Positions 46,290 to 58,219 of a stretch of 64,000 nucleotides of DNA are shown one piece after another. Positions within the stretch are counted from its first letter, which is position 1, and the number at the start of each line of letters is the position of its first letter. The translations under genes were made by a program, and so were the position numbers. The notes beneath the pieces are model-generated. The model had not been told where the DNA came from, did not search any database, and saw only the letters and a program-made list of their open reading frames with translations. The DNA comes from Pollenia angustigena (taxonomy: Eukaryota; Arthropoda; Insecta; Diptera; Polleniidae), in the NCBI GenBank assembly GCA_930367215.1, contig OV884059.1:76541393-76605392 (forward strand). Direction: 5' to 3'.

Positions 46290-48685
46290 TTATCTATGCA
46301 TCATATTTTATCTAAGTGCTTATTAAACTTCTTTGCTAAATAAATCTGTGACCCAAAATTCGTTTAAGTTTTATTAATGCAATTGTTTAACTTTTCCTGA
46401 CAAATTCTTTTCTATTGAATAAATTATTGGCAAACTTTCAAAAAAGAATGCCGCGATAATCTTTTAACCCTTTCAAACTTTAGCTAAAAACTTTTTAAAC
46501 TTCAATTAAAATTGCCATTTCGTTAGAACTGAAAACTTTTTATGGCTGACAGCGACAATAAAAAATGCAAAAATTTTCTTAAACCCTTAAATCGAATTAC
46601 TTAGATACATGTGCTAGCATTTGATTTATAACATTTATAATCTACTCATTTCTAAAAAAAAAAAAACTTATGTTAAACCTACAAAATCCCTTTTTAAACT
46701 ACTTCAGTTTTTAATTTTATATTGATCCCCAAAAGTATGCATATAAATTTTATTTCTTATTATTAACTTTTAACAACTTTTAAATGGTTTGACAAGCAAA
46801 TTTTTTCTTTATCAATAAAAAAAAAGTTTCGTATTTCTTTCGAAAGCAATTTAAGAAGAAAAAAATATTTTCTATTACAGACGCCACTTAAGGTGTCAAC
46901 TTCAATGAAAAATATTTTTATTTTCACCGAAACTAAATATATGTGCTTGCCAGGCCAAAAATTTATTAAGCAGCTCTGAAACGTTTGAGCAAATTGTTGT
47001 GAAATACATTTAATAAAATTCAAATCGACATTTTTTAGTCAATAAACTTTATTCGCCTTAAAGTGTTTTTCCTTGGCTTAAGAAAAATAAAAGAAACCAA
47101 AAAAAAAAACTAAGAAATTGCTTAACAAATTTAGTGCTTAAAAAGGAAAAGAGAACAAAAATAGAGTTTGTAAAACTTAAAGTTTTTTTATGTTTTATAA
47201 GATGGTTGACGTGAAAGCATAAAACGATATTTTTCTCCCTTTTTTAAGTTAAATCCAATAGGCTTCAATTTTATAAAATTCCTTAGAAAAAAGTTCAATC
47301 AATTCATAACAACAACGCAAGGAAAGGAAATAAAAAGTAAAAATCATTACTTTCGTTACGGCTAAAAAATGGGAGAAAAATCACCAAGAAATGGAAATAA
47401 GACCGGAAGGAAACTTTTAACCAACTAATAGAAAAATTGCAAGATTTTCATTACTGGGGCACAGTAGTTAAGAATTAAAATTTACAATGTATAATTTCCA
47501 ATTTGCCAACATGCGTTTCTTTTTTAATTGAGCCCATATATACACCATATGTTAGTTATTCTGTAAAAAAAACTTATGATAGGTAATCGATGGATTTTTA
47601 TTTAAAGGCCGTAAATTTCGTTAAAAGCTCATCAAGTGTCCGGGGTTGTCCGGCTTTTTATACCTTTATTGAAAATTTGTTCCTGCATTTAAACTTTAAA
47701 TCACAGGTCCCAAAATTCATTAAAAAAAAGATTAAGGTGCTCTGATTTTTTTTAAGATAGGTATGATATAATTTTTGGGGACGTAACGTGACAAAAAGAG
47801 TACTTTTATTTGAAAATGGAGCTCCCAAGAATGCAAAAATTAAGCAAAAGCAACCTTATCAATGTCGTTACTTTTGTTCAAATAAATACTTATTGTTCAA
47901 ATGACTATATTAAAATTTTATTTTAAGATTATTTTTGGAAAGAAATAAAAAATCATATCTTAAAAAAAAGTACATCCTTCAAAGTTTCAGGATTTTGAAA
48001 GAACAGATTGAAGTATTATATAAAAAAAAATCAGCAAAAAATAGGGTTTTGACTAAGTCCATTTTTTAAATTTAATATTTTGCAAAGACATTTTTTCAAT
48101 ATATTTATTGTAGCCTCAAGTATTCTCTTTAAACTGACCAAAATCATTTTCGTATGTTAAGAAATAAACTCAACACATTCGGTTCATTCGGCGAAAATAT
48201 GACATTTTGAATATGATATAACTTTTGAAAAAAATTAAAAAATTGTTTTTCGCTGATATATGTTCTTTATGGGATGAAAGAAACCCTCCCGCCAAATTTC
48301 ATTCAAATCGAAAGGGGTCAAGTCCCACTCTAGGTCGATTTGACATGGAGTTACCCAAATTAAGTTTTTGTGTAAAAACAAATTTTGGTTGTTAATTTTT
48401 ATGCCGTCGTTAATTTTATTAAAATTAGGTTGTTTAGAAAGTGTCCTCTTTTTTCAAGCAAATGTTCTACATTTTTTATGCTGGCGTCCTCTTTTTCTCG
48501 AAATTGAAATGGCAAGCCTACTTAAGGCCAGCAACGCGGACCGGGTCAGCTAGCATTAAATTAATTATGAAACTTTTGCTTGCAAACCGAATTTAAAGAC
48601 GTCTTTTTTTTTAAAAAATATTAATAAGATTTCGATTATCGAGATTTCGAAAATTTCCGATTAGAATCCTTAGTTGAATTATAGC
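46290..48685. other. no gene seen
   Basis: A/T-rich non-coding sequence. The only notable spot is GCAACGCGGACCGGGTCAGC followed by TAG at 48529-48551, which looks like the end of some repeat. Confidence 0.45.
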
Positions 48686-48689
48686 TTTA

Positions 48690-49030
48690 TCACATATAGT
48701 CCGGAAAAGTTTGCGAGATCGGACCACAAATGGCTGAGTTGTGAGCCAATTTTGCCCTAACATTTTAGTCTTCTTATAATTTCTGAGCTAAATTTTTATA
48801 CTTTCACTATAATTAAACTTCTTGGAATACTAATAGTGAAAACCAACATAACCGGCTTAAAAATTATCGAGTTGTAGACAAATAACTTATTTTTTACTAC
48901 TTTTGATATAATAGTGTTGGCACGGCAGCGACAAGACCATATGAGATAGGCAACCAAATTCGGCTCAGATATTTATAAAATGAAAATGAGTCAAATCAGT
49001 CTGATATTTCAGCGGGCTTTTACACAAACT
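48690..49030 (+). repeat. dispersed repeat, relative of 30400-30600
   Basis: TATCACATATAGTCCGGA, GATCGGACCACAAATGGC and later GGCACGGCAGCGACAAGACC and AAATTCGGCTCAGATATTT belong to a diverged interspersed repeat. Confidence 0.45.
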
Positions 49031-49125
49031 TTCTTCCGAATTAAGGGTTTTGATACAATAGTGTCCTTTAAAATAAAGCTAGGTATGTAGATAAAATTAA
49101 GCCCAAATATTCACTATATATGAGT

Positions 49126-49481
49126 TATCGTCGCAGGAATTAAAGAACGCTGTAACTGACAAAAAATCGAAAATACATTTTGTTGCATAATTTTTATCAG
49201 AAAAAAATAATGCGTCGATTGGTCCTGGTCCCATATTTGTATGACGAAAAATAGTTCACTTACGCAAAAAAAAAAAAAAATAAAAAAAAATCGTTTGCTG
49301 CAAGCCGCAGAATCGCCGGGAATAATAGACTTGAGAGGAAATGTTTACAGCCAATATATAAAGCGAGAACAAATAAAAAATAATATTAATTTTTTTCTAT
49401 TTTCTTTCATACAGGTTTTTTGACTTTGGTGAACATTTTATGTTTTGTCAGTTACAGCGTTCATGATTTCCTGCGACGATA
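49126..49481. mobile_element. foldback MITE, TATCGTCGCAGG ends
   Basis: The left arm TATCGTCGCAGGAATTAAAG, continuing GAACGCTGTAACTGACAAAA, has its inverse at 49443-49481, with about 35 of 39 positions pairing. The interior contains a poly(A) run (49264-49280). No target duplication can be set. Confidence 0.75.
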
Positions 49482-51154
49482 TGTTTGGTTTAAAGAATCA
49501 ACCAAAGCGACTAATTATTTTTCCTAGTGCCTATACAAATGTGTTCCCGAATAATGTGATTTCAAGTGGTAATATATTTATCAGTGAAATAAATGTGGAC
49601 CAAAAAATTGTGAAATACTCCACAAAAATAAAAGTCACACAATAATAAAAGTTAAAATTATTCTTTTATCGCCATTAAAAAAAGTTTGCTTTTCTGGTGC
49701 AGCGCAGTGATGCATTTACGAACGTTACCATAACTACACTTTTACCTTTTCTTTACAAAAGTTTTAAAAAATAAGAACAATTTCTATAGAGATTTTCATA
49801 TATATAAGAAAGTTTTATAAATTTTACAATTTTACGTTGAGATTTTTTTGGTACAAGAAATTTTCGTCGTGGTTTTAATTGAAATTTAGAATTTTCATAG
49901 TGATTGTTATCGACATAAGATCTATAGAGGGTTTAATCGACATGAAAAAAAAAAGATTTTCGTGAATTTTTTTTATCGATATTCATAAGTCATTTACAAA
50001 GAGTCGTTTATCGATAAGAGAAATCAGCACAGAGTTTTCCATTAAAATATAAAAATTTTGTCGGGACTTGCATTACTTTTCTTCACTACTTATATATAAT
50101 TTTAACGAAACACATTTTAACCTGCATGTTTGAAGATCAAGAATTGTTAATTTTTTTAATAGGAATTTATAACACAAATTACACTGTGGATTGATAAGTT
50201 TTAACAAAAGCATGCAACATAGAGATATTTCAACACCTAAACCCATATGTAGCGCTTTTTATGAAACAATGCGGTCCTCTGATTTTAAGGCGGCAGCAGC
50301 AAAACCAACGTCAAAAGTGAAAATATTAGATAACGTTATGAACCTCTATGCAAGGAAGAAAAATGAAGCTTTCTATTCTTTCCTAAGTTTCTTATTTTTG
50401 TTACGTTTCCTGGGGATTAAGCCTTTATAACCCTAAGGTGGGTAAAGGAAAGACAAACACTCAACAGCATCTTCTTATATTTTTCTTTTTCCTTTTGCTT
50501 TTTGCTGTTAGCATGTTGTGTTCTGTTATCAAACGTTACGTATCCTAAGCCTAACAACAAAAAACAATATCCTAAGGGATCTGTTTGACGGTTTTAAGTG
50601 TTCATGATGTTTTCTTTTTGCTACAGTCTACGCAAAAGAAATGGAAACGTTAAAATGTGAGCGATTTTAGAAGAAAAAACTCAATATGTTTCTTGCAAAG
50701 CCTGAAAGTATGCTAAGCAAAATGGTTAGGTTTAGCAAAAATAAAATCTCTACAGTGTGCATGAAGTCAAGTATGGAGAAATTTTTTTGCATGTTGAGCA
50801 CATTTGTTTTTTTGTTTTCTTTTTTACGGTTTTCTTTATTTCTTATTTTGCTTTGCTCTTGTGTTTTTTTTTCTTTTTGCTTTGTTGTAGCTCTGGAATG
50901 TCTACATAAACACTTGTGACAAAGTAAGGCACTTTTGTGCATACATACAAACACTTAACATAAGCACAGTGGGTTAATAAATATAAAATAGTGCATAAAG
51001 TAAATTGTATTTAAAAAAATGTTTCTATTTTATTTTTTGATAATAAAATAGCCAAGAAAATTTTTACGATAAATCTAATTTAATTTTAATTATTTCCACG
51101 TTAACAATTATTTACAACAATTAGTATATAATCAAAGTTGTTTGTAGCGAATGT
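49482..51154. other. no gene seen
   Basis: Non-coding. The frame at 50191-50430 (79 codons) and the lysine- and asparagine-rich minus frame at 50667-50954 show no recognisable domain. Confidence 0.4.
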
Positions 51155-51207
51155 CTACGATATAATATAAATAATATAATATAATATAATATAATAATAT
51201 AATATAA
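51155..51207 (+). repeat. (ATAAT)n-type microsatellite
   Basis: Repeated ATAATATAAT units with two interruptions. Confidence 0.9.
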
Positions 51208-51225
51208 AAATGGCAACAGGAAGCC

Positions 51226-51298
51226 TCGGTAGTATAGTTTGTATTGAAGTAATCTATAAGTGTGAGGTGCGGATCTAATTTCGGCCCGAGACTCTGGA
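51226..51298 (+). repeat. degenerate tRNA-like relic (Asp-type)
   Basis: GCCTCGGTAGTATAGTTTGT resembles the 5' half of tRNA-Asp, and GGCCCGAGACTC at the other end could pair with it (six of seven acceptor positions). The T-loop region (GGATCTAATTTCGGC) has lost the B-box. I regard it as a tRNA-derived SINE or tRNA pseudogene. Confidence 0.5.
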
Positions 51299-51299
51299 C

Positions 51300-52226
51300 T
51301 TTTTTTACAACTGAAGGTCCAAGATGATATTGCTCGGTAAATTTAGTAAGAAAATAATTTGTAGTTATAAGAAAATATAATAAAAATTCAACAAGATAAA
51401 ATATTCATAATGAAAACGAGTTAAAAATGTCTATAGAAATTTCATTTTATAGAAATTTTCTTTTATAAAAACACTGTTTAAGGACGGGGTTGTCAGATGG
51501 AGATTAAGTTTGAACTTAGTTTAACGTTCTCTGCAACTCGGATTTTTCCAGTGAAATGTGATTTTTTTTCTATTATTTCATTAAATACCCACATATTAAG
51601 CAAGACTGCGCTGTTCCGGCATCAACCTTGGCATTGGCGGCACAAATCAGTTTTCAGATTAACTAAACCTAGTTTAACTGAGATCTCAAAAACCCAGCCT
51701 AAGTCAAACACATTTAACTTATAATTTTTTAAAGATTTTTTTTAAACACAAAACAAAATATTTTAAAATAAAAAACTTTTCTGCGATTGAAAACTTTGCA
51801 ATATCCACATTTTCCATAAAAAAAAAACTGCAACGCCATCGAAAATTTTTAAAGAAAAACTTAACCATATCGAAATTTTCTACCGAAACATTCAATAATA
51901 TATCAATCTTCTATAGAAAACTTTAACAATATTCCATTTTTTAAAGAAGACTATAACGATAATACAATGCTTTTTTATCTTCATAGATATCGAAAATTTC
52001 TATAGAAAGTTTTAACTATGTTAGAATTTTTTTAAGAAAACTTTAATGTTATGGATATTTTCTTAAGATAACTGCTTGCTATCGATACTTTTTGTAAGAA
52101 CTTCTTCGTTAGAAACAATTTCAAATTATCGAATTCGAGTGAAATTAAAATCGAATAAATTAAAAAAACCGAAATTTTTTACAACATCGCAAATTTTCAC
52201 AAAAAAGTTGTTGTTGAGGCCTGACC
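51300..52226. other. no gene seen
   Basis: Non-coding. The stretch 51770-52200 repeats GAAAATTTCTATAGAAA- and TTTAACNAT-like words loosely every ~40-60 bp, a low-complexity pattern without clear units. Confidence 0.4.
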
Positions 52227-52430
52227 GGTGGCACTCATTCGAACCGAATGCATCTGGATTTCAATGAATACTGCAGTATTTGTCCAGACAAAGAGGAATA
52301 GAAAACTGTGTTTTATTTTCTGTGTCAGTCTTAGGAATTCGGGACATTAAGGAGAGATACCTAGGGAAACATGTTTGTCTATTGCTATGAACTTTCTAGG
52401 ATAAAGTTGATATACAATTGTATTTTTTTT
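52227..52430 (+). pseudogene. LINE C-terminal zinc-knuckle relic
   Basis: One frame reads GGTHSNRMHLDFNEYCSIC, then PDKEE, stop, KTVFYFLCQS, stop, EFGTLRRDT, stop, and VYCYELSRIKLIY. The order (GTH.NRM, CxxC, acidic stretch, VFHFLCQC, RR, ELS) is that of R1/LOA-type LINE C-termini. The knuckle His reads Tyr, the final Cys reads Ser, and three TAG codons interrupt. It is unaccompanied by reverse transcriptase sequence. Confidence 0.65.
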
Positions 52431-52739
52431 TCTTGGTTCATTTTGGTACTATTTCCAAATTTGTCAAACCTATTGTTAATTTATATAGCGGGGCTCACGT
52501 CAAGTAGTAATCAACAGAACTTTGAAACAGTGGGCGCTATTCCATTATTATTTTACTGCGAATGATTTTAAAATAGATTTTACAAGCGCTAAATTAAATT
52601 TTATTATATCCGAACTTTCTTCTCCATCTTATGAAATGTCTTTTTTCTTTCTGCAGTACATATGTATTAAAAATTGTAAATATGGAAATGCAACCCGAAG
52701 ATATCTCAAGAACGGTATTTATATAACTTTCTCTTCTTA

Positions 52740-52806
52740 TCGTACACTGGTGAAGCGATATAAGATTCGGCATAGCCGAATTTGCACTTTTACTTGTTTT
52801 TGTTTC
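52740..52806 (-). repeat. terminus of a TTCGGC stem-loop repeat
   Basis: On the minus strand: AACAAGTAAAAGTGCAAATT, then TTCGGCTATGCCGAATC and TTATAT. This is the diagnostic start of the families described at 10139 and 13430. The body leftwards is not recognisable. Confidence 0.65.
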
Positions 52807-53519
52807 TTTTCTCTGGAAAGTTCAACAAGTTCTTTAAATACTTGAACGATATCCCACAATCACCCTAACATACAGTCGATATCTCACGCAACGTACTCGA
52901 CATTACACTTTTCTCAAGTCTTACTAAAGTAATTGTAGGGGCGCGTTTTATGGAACTTATGATCAATTGTACACCCACCATAACAAAATTTTGCCAATGT
53001 TGCTATTATAACAGTTATTTTCGTATGCACATTAGGGGTGTAACCAAATTTTTGGCATAGTACCACGGAGTGGCCAAGAATATTTTAGTAATGAAAACAC
53101 CTGCCTCCCGTCGTTTTGCGAAAAAAAAACCTCACGCAGGGAAGTAAATTTGTAAAACCTTCCAAGAAATTTTGAACCGCGATGAATTGTAAGCCGTATG
53201 AACATTTTTAAATCTAAAGCAGTGGATGAATTCCAAAATATCATGAAAGTGATACGTATAGTCATATATACAAATATCAGGTGTATATTTTTAAAATTTC
53301 CGTGGGATAAAAATGGTTGTTTTCAAACTTCAACCCGAAAAAATTATCATATTTCTTTATAATAAATTTTGATGTTCTACACGACTATACTATGCCGTTT
53401 TTGATATTCGCAAAAAGTGTGAAATAGTGATTGCCCTAATGCACATTTTTTAAGAACGCTAAAAATTTTCATTTTCGTTTTAACATTTGAGATTGCATAT
53501 ATTTATATATGTATCAAAA
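52807..53519. other. no gene seen
   Basis: Non-coding. The 77-codon minus frame at 53032-53265 has no recognised motif. Confidence 0.4.
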
Positions 53520-54315
53520 TGTGGAACCACCACCTAAAAAAATTGATAATTTTGTTACAAAAACTAGAACAATGCACGGAATGATATAAGAGTTTGCAAA
53601 AGTTCGTTTTATTCGACTGGAAATCACACTGTACAATTTCGTGAAGTTCGGTCGATAATTTACCCTAGGCCAAATATAAACCCTACTCTCGGAAAAGAGT
53701 TAAGTACGCCTAAGCCCGTAATTTGTAATGGTATCAAAATAAAATCGAATACGTCACAGTTTTATAGGACTAGAAATAGCACTAATAAATTTCGTGATGA
53801 TCGGTCCATAATTTACTCTAGGCCCTATAGAAAGCCCACTCTGGTAAATTAATTAAATACGCCTAAGACCGTAGCATATATATTTATTGTGGTAAAATTT
53901 CTTCGAACTTAGTTTCATATGGCCAGAAAAAATGTCACGCAATTTTGTGATATACGGTCCATAATTTACCTTAGATCCCATATTTAGCAGCCTTCTGAAA
54001 TTCACTGTAAACTCTAACTAATTTCACCACTGTATTGAAATTTATGTTGTTTAATACCAGAAATCACTCTGCTGAATGACTGATTCATAACTTATCATGG
54101 CTCCAATAGCTCCCTCCTGAAAATCATTTTACGAATCATGATATTTTACTCAAGCTAGTTACAATTGCTAAAAAAGCATAAAACTGCTGATACTGTACTT
54201 TTATAAAGATAAACTAAAAATAAATAGATATCATATAGATATCACTCCTGAAATATTCGACCTGTCGGTGGAGGGTATCAAAGATTAAGCACGGCCGAAT
54301 ATAGCACTTCCCTGC
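53520..54315 (-). mobile_element. TTCGGC stem-loop repeat family, inverted copy D
   Basis: On the minus strand it opens GTGCTATATTCGGCCGTGC and ACCCTCCACCGACAGG at 54310-54260, runs through four of the ~150-bp units (TACGGTCTTAGGCGTATTT, GGGCCTAGAGTAAATTATGG) and ends in GTGGTTCCACAT at 53521-53532. That end matches 14586-14600 in copy B. It confirms the unit order and the family start. Confidence 0.65.
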
Positions 54316-55146
54316 AGGAAATGTCACTAGTGTCTCTATACTAATCCACTATTGACACAGTCACCAGTACTAGTGACTAATTATACCCCAGACAATGTTA
54401 TTTACTTAAGACATTTAACATGTGCGTGTCATTGAAAATCTACTACTGACGTTGATACTATTGACCAGGTAGTTCTTTTCGGAACATATTTAGACATTAG
54501 AACCAGAGATTAACTAGTTCATTTTAGTAAATCTAGCCTACACTCTTTTTTAATTATTTCTACAACTTTTATAGGAATAATACTTCTCAGTTAATATTGA
54601 TAAAAATTATTCGTATTAAAGGCATATTGCCAAATTTAATGGAGTGTAGACATTTTGTTGAATATGTCAACAAAACAGTCGACAAAACTGGTGACTTGCC
54701 CAGGTTTCAAGGTTTTTAGGCATGCTTTTAGGAAGAGTAATTCTTTGAATCCTGTAGTGACGTCCAAGGATGTGGAATCGGAGTCGGAGGCGCGGCGTTT
54801 GAAGCGGAGACGCAGGACCTATAAAAGCTCGTCTCTCCGACTCCAAAATTTCTCGCTTTTACACTTGCATAAAAAATTGTTCCAAAATAAATTCTTCGAA
54901 ATTGGCGAATAAATGTTTTTAAGATCTCTTAAAATAAGTAGATTTTAACTTATTAAATGTTAGTTAGCTCAAAACTATATTGTTAATTCATTCAAGTTCT
55001 TAAATTAATACATCTTTCTAAAAGTGTGTAATATTTTGGATTACTCTGGTATTTTATTAATTAGTACGGGCAAGAGCTAAAATTAAAATTAAGTTCGTTT
55101 TAATAATGCAAGAGCATCATCCACAATTCTGCAGTGCCGCAAGGAA
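54316..55146. other. no gene seen
   Basis: An 85-codon frame at 54655-54912 overlaps a CTCCGACTCC-type repeat phrase and lacks a recognisable domain, so it is not called. Confidence 0.4.
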
Positions 55147-55196
55147 GCCACCTTGGTCCAATTCAAAGGGACAACTAAAGGACCCAAGTGGCTTCT
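55147..55196. repeat. hairpin, 15-bp imperfect arms
   Basis: AAGCCACCTTGGTCC pairs with GGACCCAAGTGGCTT, with two mismatches, around a 20-base loop, in a G+C-richer block (55110-55265). Probably part of an unrecognised repeat. Confidence 0.7.
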
Positions 55197-55354
55197 TTAT
55201 AGCTGCCCAAGCAACGTAACCTTGTTGTTCTTGTACTACAATAGGGTTGCCAGATCCCAAGAGTCAAACAATAGAATAAATTCACCTGGATTTTGAAAAA
55301 ATAACTGGACAATTTTAAAATGCACTTAACTATACAAAAAAGTAAATTTTTTTT

Positions 55355-56592
55355 GATTGATTGATTGATTCTTTATGAGATAAGACAGTACAACAAGAAC
55401 GGTGTCTTATAATACAGTACTATAGAATTAATGTTATACATATATGGCACAATAAAATTAAATAAAATGAAAATTAAACACATAAATAAATAATAATTAA
55501 TACAAATAAGTAAACAAATATAAAAAAAATGAGTATGAATATTAAATTAAATATTTATGCCTGTATTCACAAAATTATTTAAAATTTTACATATCAAATT
55601 TAAAATTCTTAACAATCGTTTATGAATACGGGGTTAAAAATTTAATTTAAAAACAAAAAAGAAATACAAAAAATAAATAATAAATAAAAAAATAAAAAAA
55701 AGTTATAAAAATAAATTACCAAAAAAATGATAACAAAAATGTTTAAAAATGGCAGATTTGAAACTGTTTGCATTGCTCATGAATTGAGTATGGGGAGGTA
55801 GTCGGTTCCACAGACGAATTGTGGAAACGTAAAAATGTCTAACTGATATAAGGCTACGGTAGCGAATAGAGATTATATTCTGTCCTCTGTTAGATCTTGA
55901 AATATTGAGGTTGTTTAGTAAAAATCAGTTTTTGTAGAAAAAATAATAAACGAACTTTCAACAGGTTTTCGAGTGTTAAATTGTAGATTCTTTTTGAGTA
56001 ATCAGAGATACTATCAAGACGTCTGAGGGCAAAAACATATCTAGCAATATTGTTGAATGTCACATTAAGCTTAGATTTGCATACTGAGTCACAGTTTGCA
56101 AAGAGTTCGCAGGCATATAAAAGTTTTGGCAGGAGGCACGTTTTAGCAATTAGCATTCTAACTTGGAGAGGGGTGAAATATTGCGTCCTCCAAAGATTCC
56201 TTATCATTGCGTGAGTGACACCACATATATAATTGATATTATTAGTCCAATAGAGCTCAGAGTTAAAGATTACACCTAGATTTTTTGCTGCCTTGAATAC
56301 TTCAAGTTTTTCATTGTTTATTTGGATCGGTGGGATAAAAGAGGGGATATAAAGTGATTTACCAATGATCATGGCTTTTGATTTTTTTTACATTTAAACA
56401 AGACCGTTAGTAGAGGCCCGATTGTAAACATTATTCAGATCATGGTTTAATTTGTTGACACAATCAATTCTATTACTTGGCTCGCAACTTATGTAAAGCT
56501 GCACATCGTCAGCGTACATTTGTATTTCGCAAGACTTTAACTGGGTTGGTAGGTCATTCGAATATATCGTGTAAAGAAGAGGGCAAAGAATA
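55355..56592 (-). pseudogene. CR1/jockey-like LINE, 5'-truncated
   Basis: The minus strand starts inside the reverse transcriptase with CPLLYTIYSNDLPTQL, then MYADDVQLYIS (motif C, aspartates kept), KKSKAMIIG, NNEKLEVFKAAKNLGVIFN, LLPKLLYACELF and ISDYSKRIYNL. After a one-base shift near 55900 it ends SNRGQNIISIRYRS, STIRLWNRLPPH and NSFKSAIFKHF. The RLWNxLP...FKSAxxKH ending is shared by CR1-group and related elements. Two stops lie between YADD and MIIG. An A-rich 3'UTR runs to a terminal (AATC)n repeat at 55355-55370, a type of tail known from CR1/L2-group LINEs. The upstream edge at about 56592 is abrupt. Confidence 0.85.
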
Positions 56593-56833
56593 TAGAAAAA
56601 TAATTCATATTTTTTTACTTAAAAAAAAGCAAGAAAACGTAACATTTAAAATTCAGTCTTACGTCATATTACAAAATTATGTTAATATTTGGGCCAATTC
56701 ACTACAAGTGGCAGCGAAAAGCCTGCTGACTTTGACAATTCGAACCAATTTATTTTGTTTTCTGTTGCTTTTGTATTGATGTAGAATTGCTGCCCCCGTA
56801 TACATAAATTCGCATTGGTATATATTAATTTAA

Positions 56834-57297
56834 TACTATGTTCACACTTGAGTTCTTAAACGCGTTTAAGCAGCTCGAACGTGATTAAGCTCTTATCACT
56901 TCAAAATCGAGATGTTTACCCATACATTGAAGTGATTTGTTAATCACTTCAAATCGACATGATTACAACTAAATCACTTCATAAGCCACATAGAATCCAC
57001 TGAACATACCTAATAATGTAGAATCGCCAACATGTCGTGTACAACCGGCCAAGATTTCTGCTTAATGTTTTTATTTTTTTCCTTAAATAATTCATAAATT
57101 TTCACAAATTCATCATTAAAATGATTAAAAAAATCTTCTGATAACTTTATAAAAGTGCTTTTATCCATTTTTAATACTTTAAAGAAATATAAATTTGTTT
57201 GATTTGTTTTTGTGTGTTTGTTGTGTGTTTTTTTTTTCTTAATCATCTGTCATCTTAATCATCTCAAATGTAATGTGAACAAAGTGTGAACTTAGCA
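56834..57297 (-). mobile_element. Harbinger-like MITE (copy 2), 464 bp
   Basis: An inverted relative of 6179-6688. The ends are TACTATGTTCACACTT and AAGTGTGAACTTAGCA with TAA at 56831-56833 and 57298-57300. Against copy 1 it lacks about 45 bp just inside one end, including one of the two TTAAACGCGTTTAA palindromes. The internal frame (57010-57246) parallels the one in copy 1. Confidence 0.85.
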
Positions 57298-57325
57298 TAA
57301 GTCACATAAAAAAGTACATATTCAG

Positions 57326-57658
57326 CCATGCTATCTATGGTAATCGAACTTGAAAGAAATTTAAATCGATGGAGATTTCCCGTTAATTTTTTTTTAAAAT
57401 AACGTGGGAATTGTTATAAATGAAGTGGGGATACTCTTCAGGATTTGAATTATTTGAATAAAAGTTTCATTTTCCATGTTGATGTTTCTAGAAATGACTT
57501 AATGCGCTTTGTAGATGTTTTTTATACAGGGTGTCACAGTAACAATGCAGTTTTGAATCTCAATATTCAATGTTCTTTCCTGATGCGCCATGCTATGGCA
57601 ATCGAACTTGAAAGAAATTGAAATCGATGGAGATTTCCCGTTAATTTTTTTTGAAAAT
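57326..57658 (+). repeat. ~72-bp direct repeats, 261 bp apart
   Basis: GCCATGCTAT..GGTAATCGAAC through GATGGAGATTTCCCGTTAA occurs at 57326-57400 and 57587-57658. Between them lies a segment (57425-57590) also found at 60983-61140. The arrangement looks like a tandem duplication within a dispersed repeat. Confidence 0.8.
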
Positions 57659-57663
57659 TACCG

Positions 57664-58216
57664 TAGTTTTTTCGGATTTAAGGATAATTTATTAGTAGAA
57701 CATGGCTGATAACTATTTGTATAGCCACATATACATATTTTGTATTTTTATTTGCAGAGTTTAATAGCTCTATTACTTTAGTTGTAAGCAAAAATGTTTG
57801 AAACATGTTGCAAGTTTTATCACATTTTAGTCTTAATAAAATTGTACTCTTTATTCGGTAAAACGAATGATTTCTTGTGAGTAAAGATAATAAAAAATAC
57901 TTAAGTCTTTTCACAAAAAGTATTGCTAATTGGCATTAGTAACAAACGAGATCAATTTATGTAGGTTTTTTAAGTTATTTTTATCGCATTTTTTTTTAAA
58001 ATACTGTATCATGTTAATTGAAATGTTTTTCGGCAAATAAAATTTTTTTCTTTACAATTTTAGTCTTATTGTGTTTTCTTTTCTAAAAAATAATGATGCA
58101 TTATAGTTGTGTAATATATTTATTAGGTTACACGAACCCTTACAAAGTGATACATTTTTCTAAATTACAATGGAACAAAATAATAGCTACGTTTTACACT
58201 CAACACTAATGTGTAT
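57664..58216. other. no gene seen
   Basis: A/T-rich non-coding sequence. Confidence 0.45.
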
Positions 58217-58219
58217 TTA

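Noticed and set aside
48529..48556. G+C-rich GGACCGGGTCAGCTAG resembling a Helitron 3' end
   Set aside because: There is no clear hairpin at the right distance and no matching 5' end; the resemblance is too short.
50191..50430. 79-codon frame that could be an exon
   Set aside because: The composition is not obviously coding, there is no recognised domain, and no partner exon is visible.
54655..54912. 85-codon frame with a basic, serine-rich C-terminal part
   Set aside because: It overlaps a dispersed CTCCGACTCC phrase, and I see no splice or start context and no known domain.
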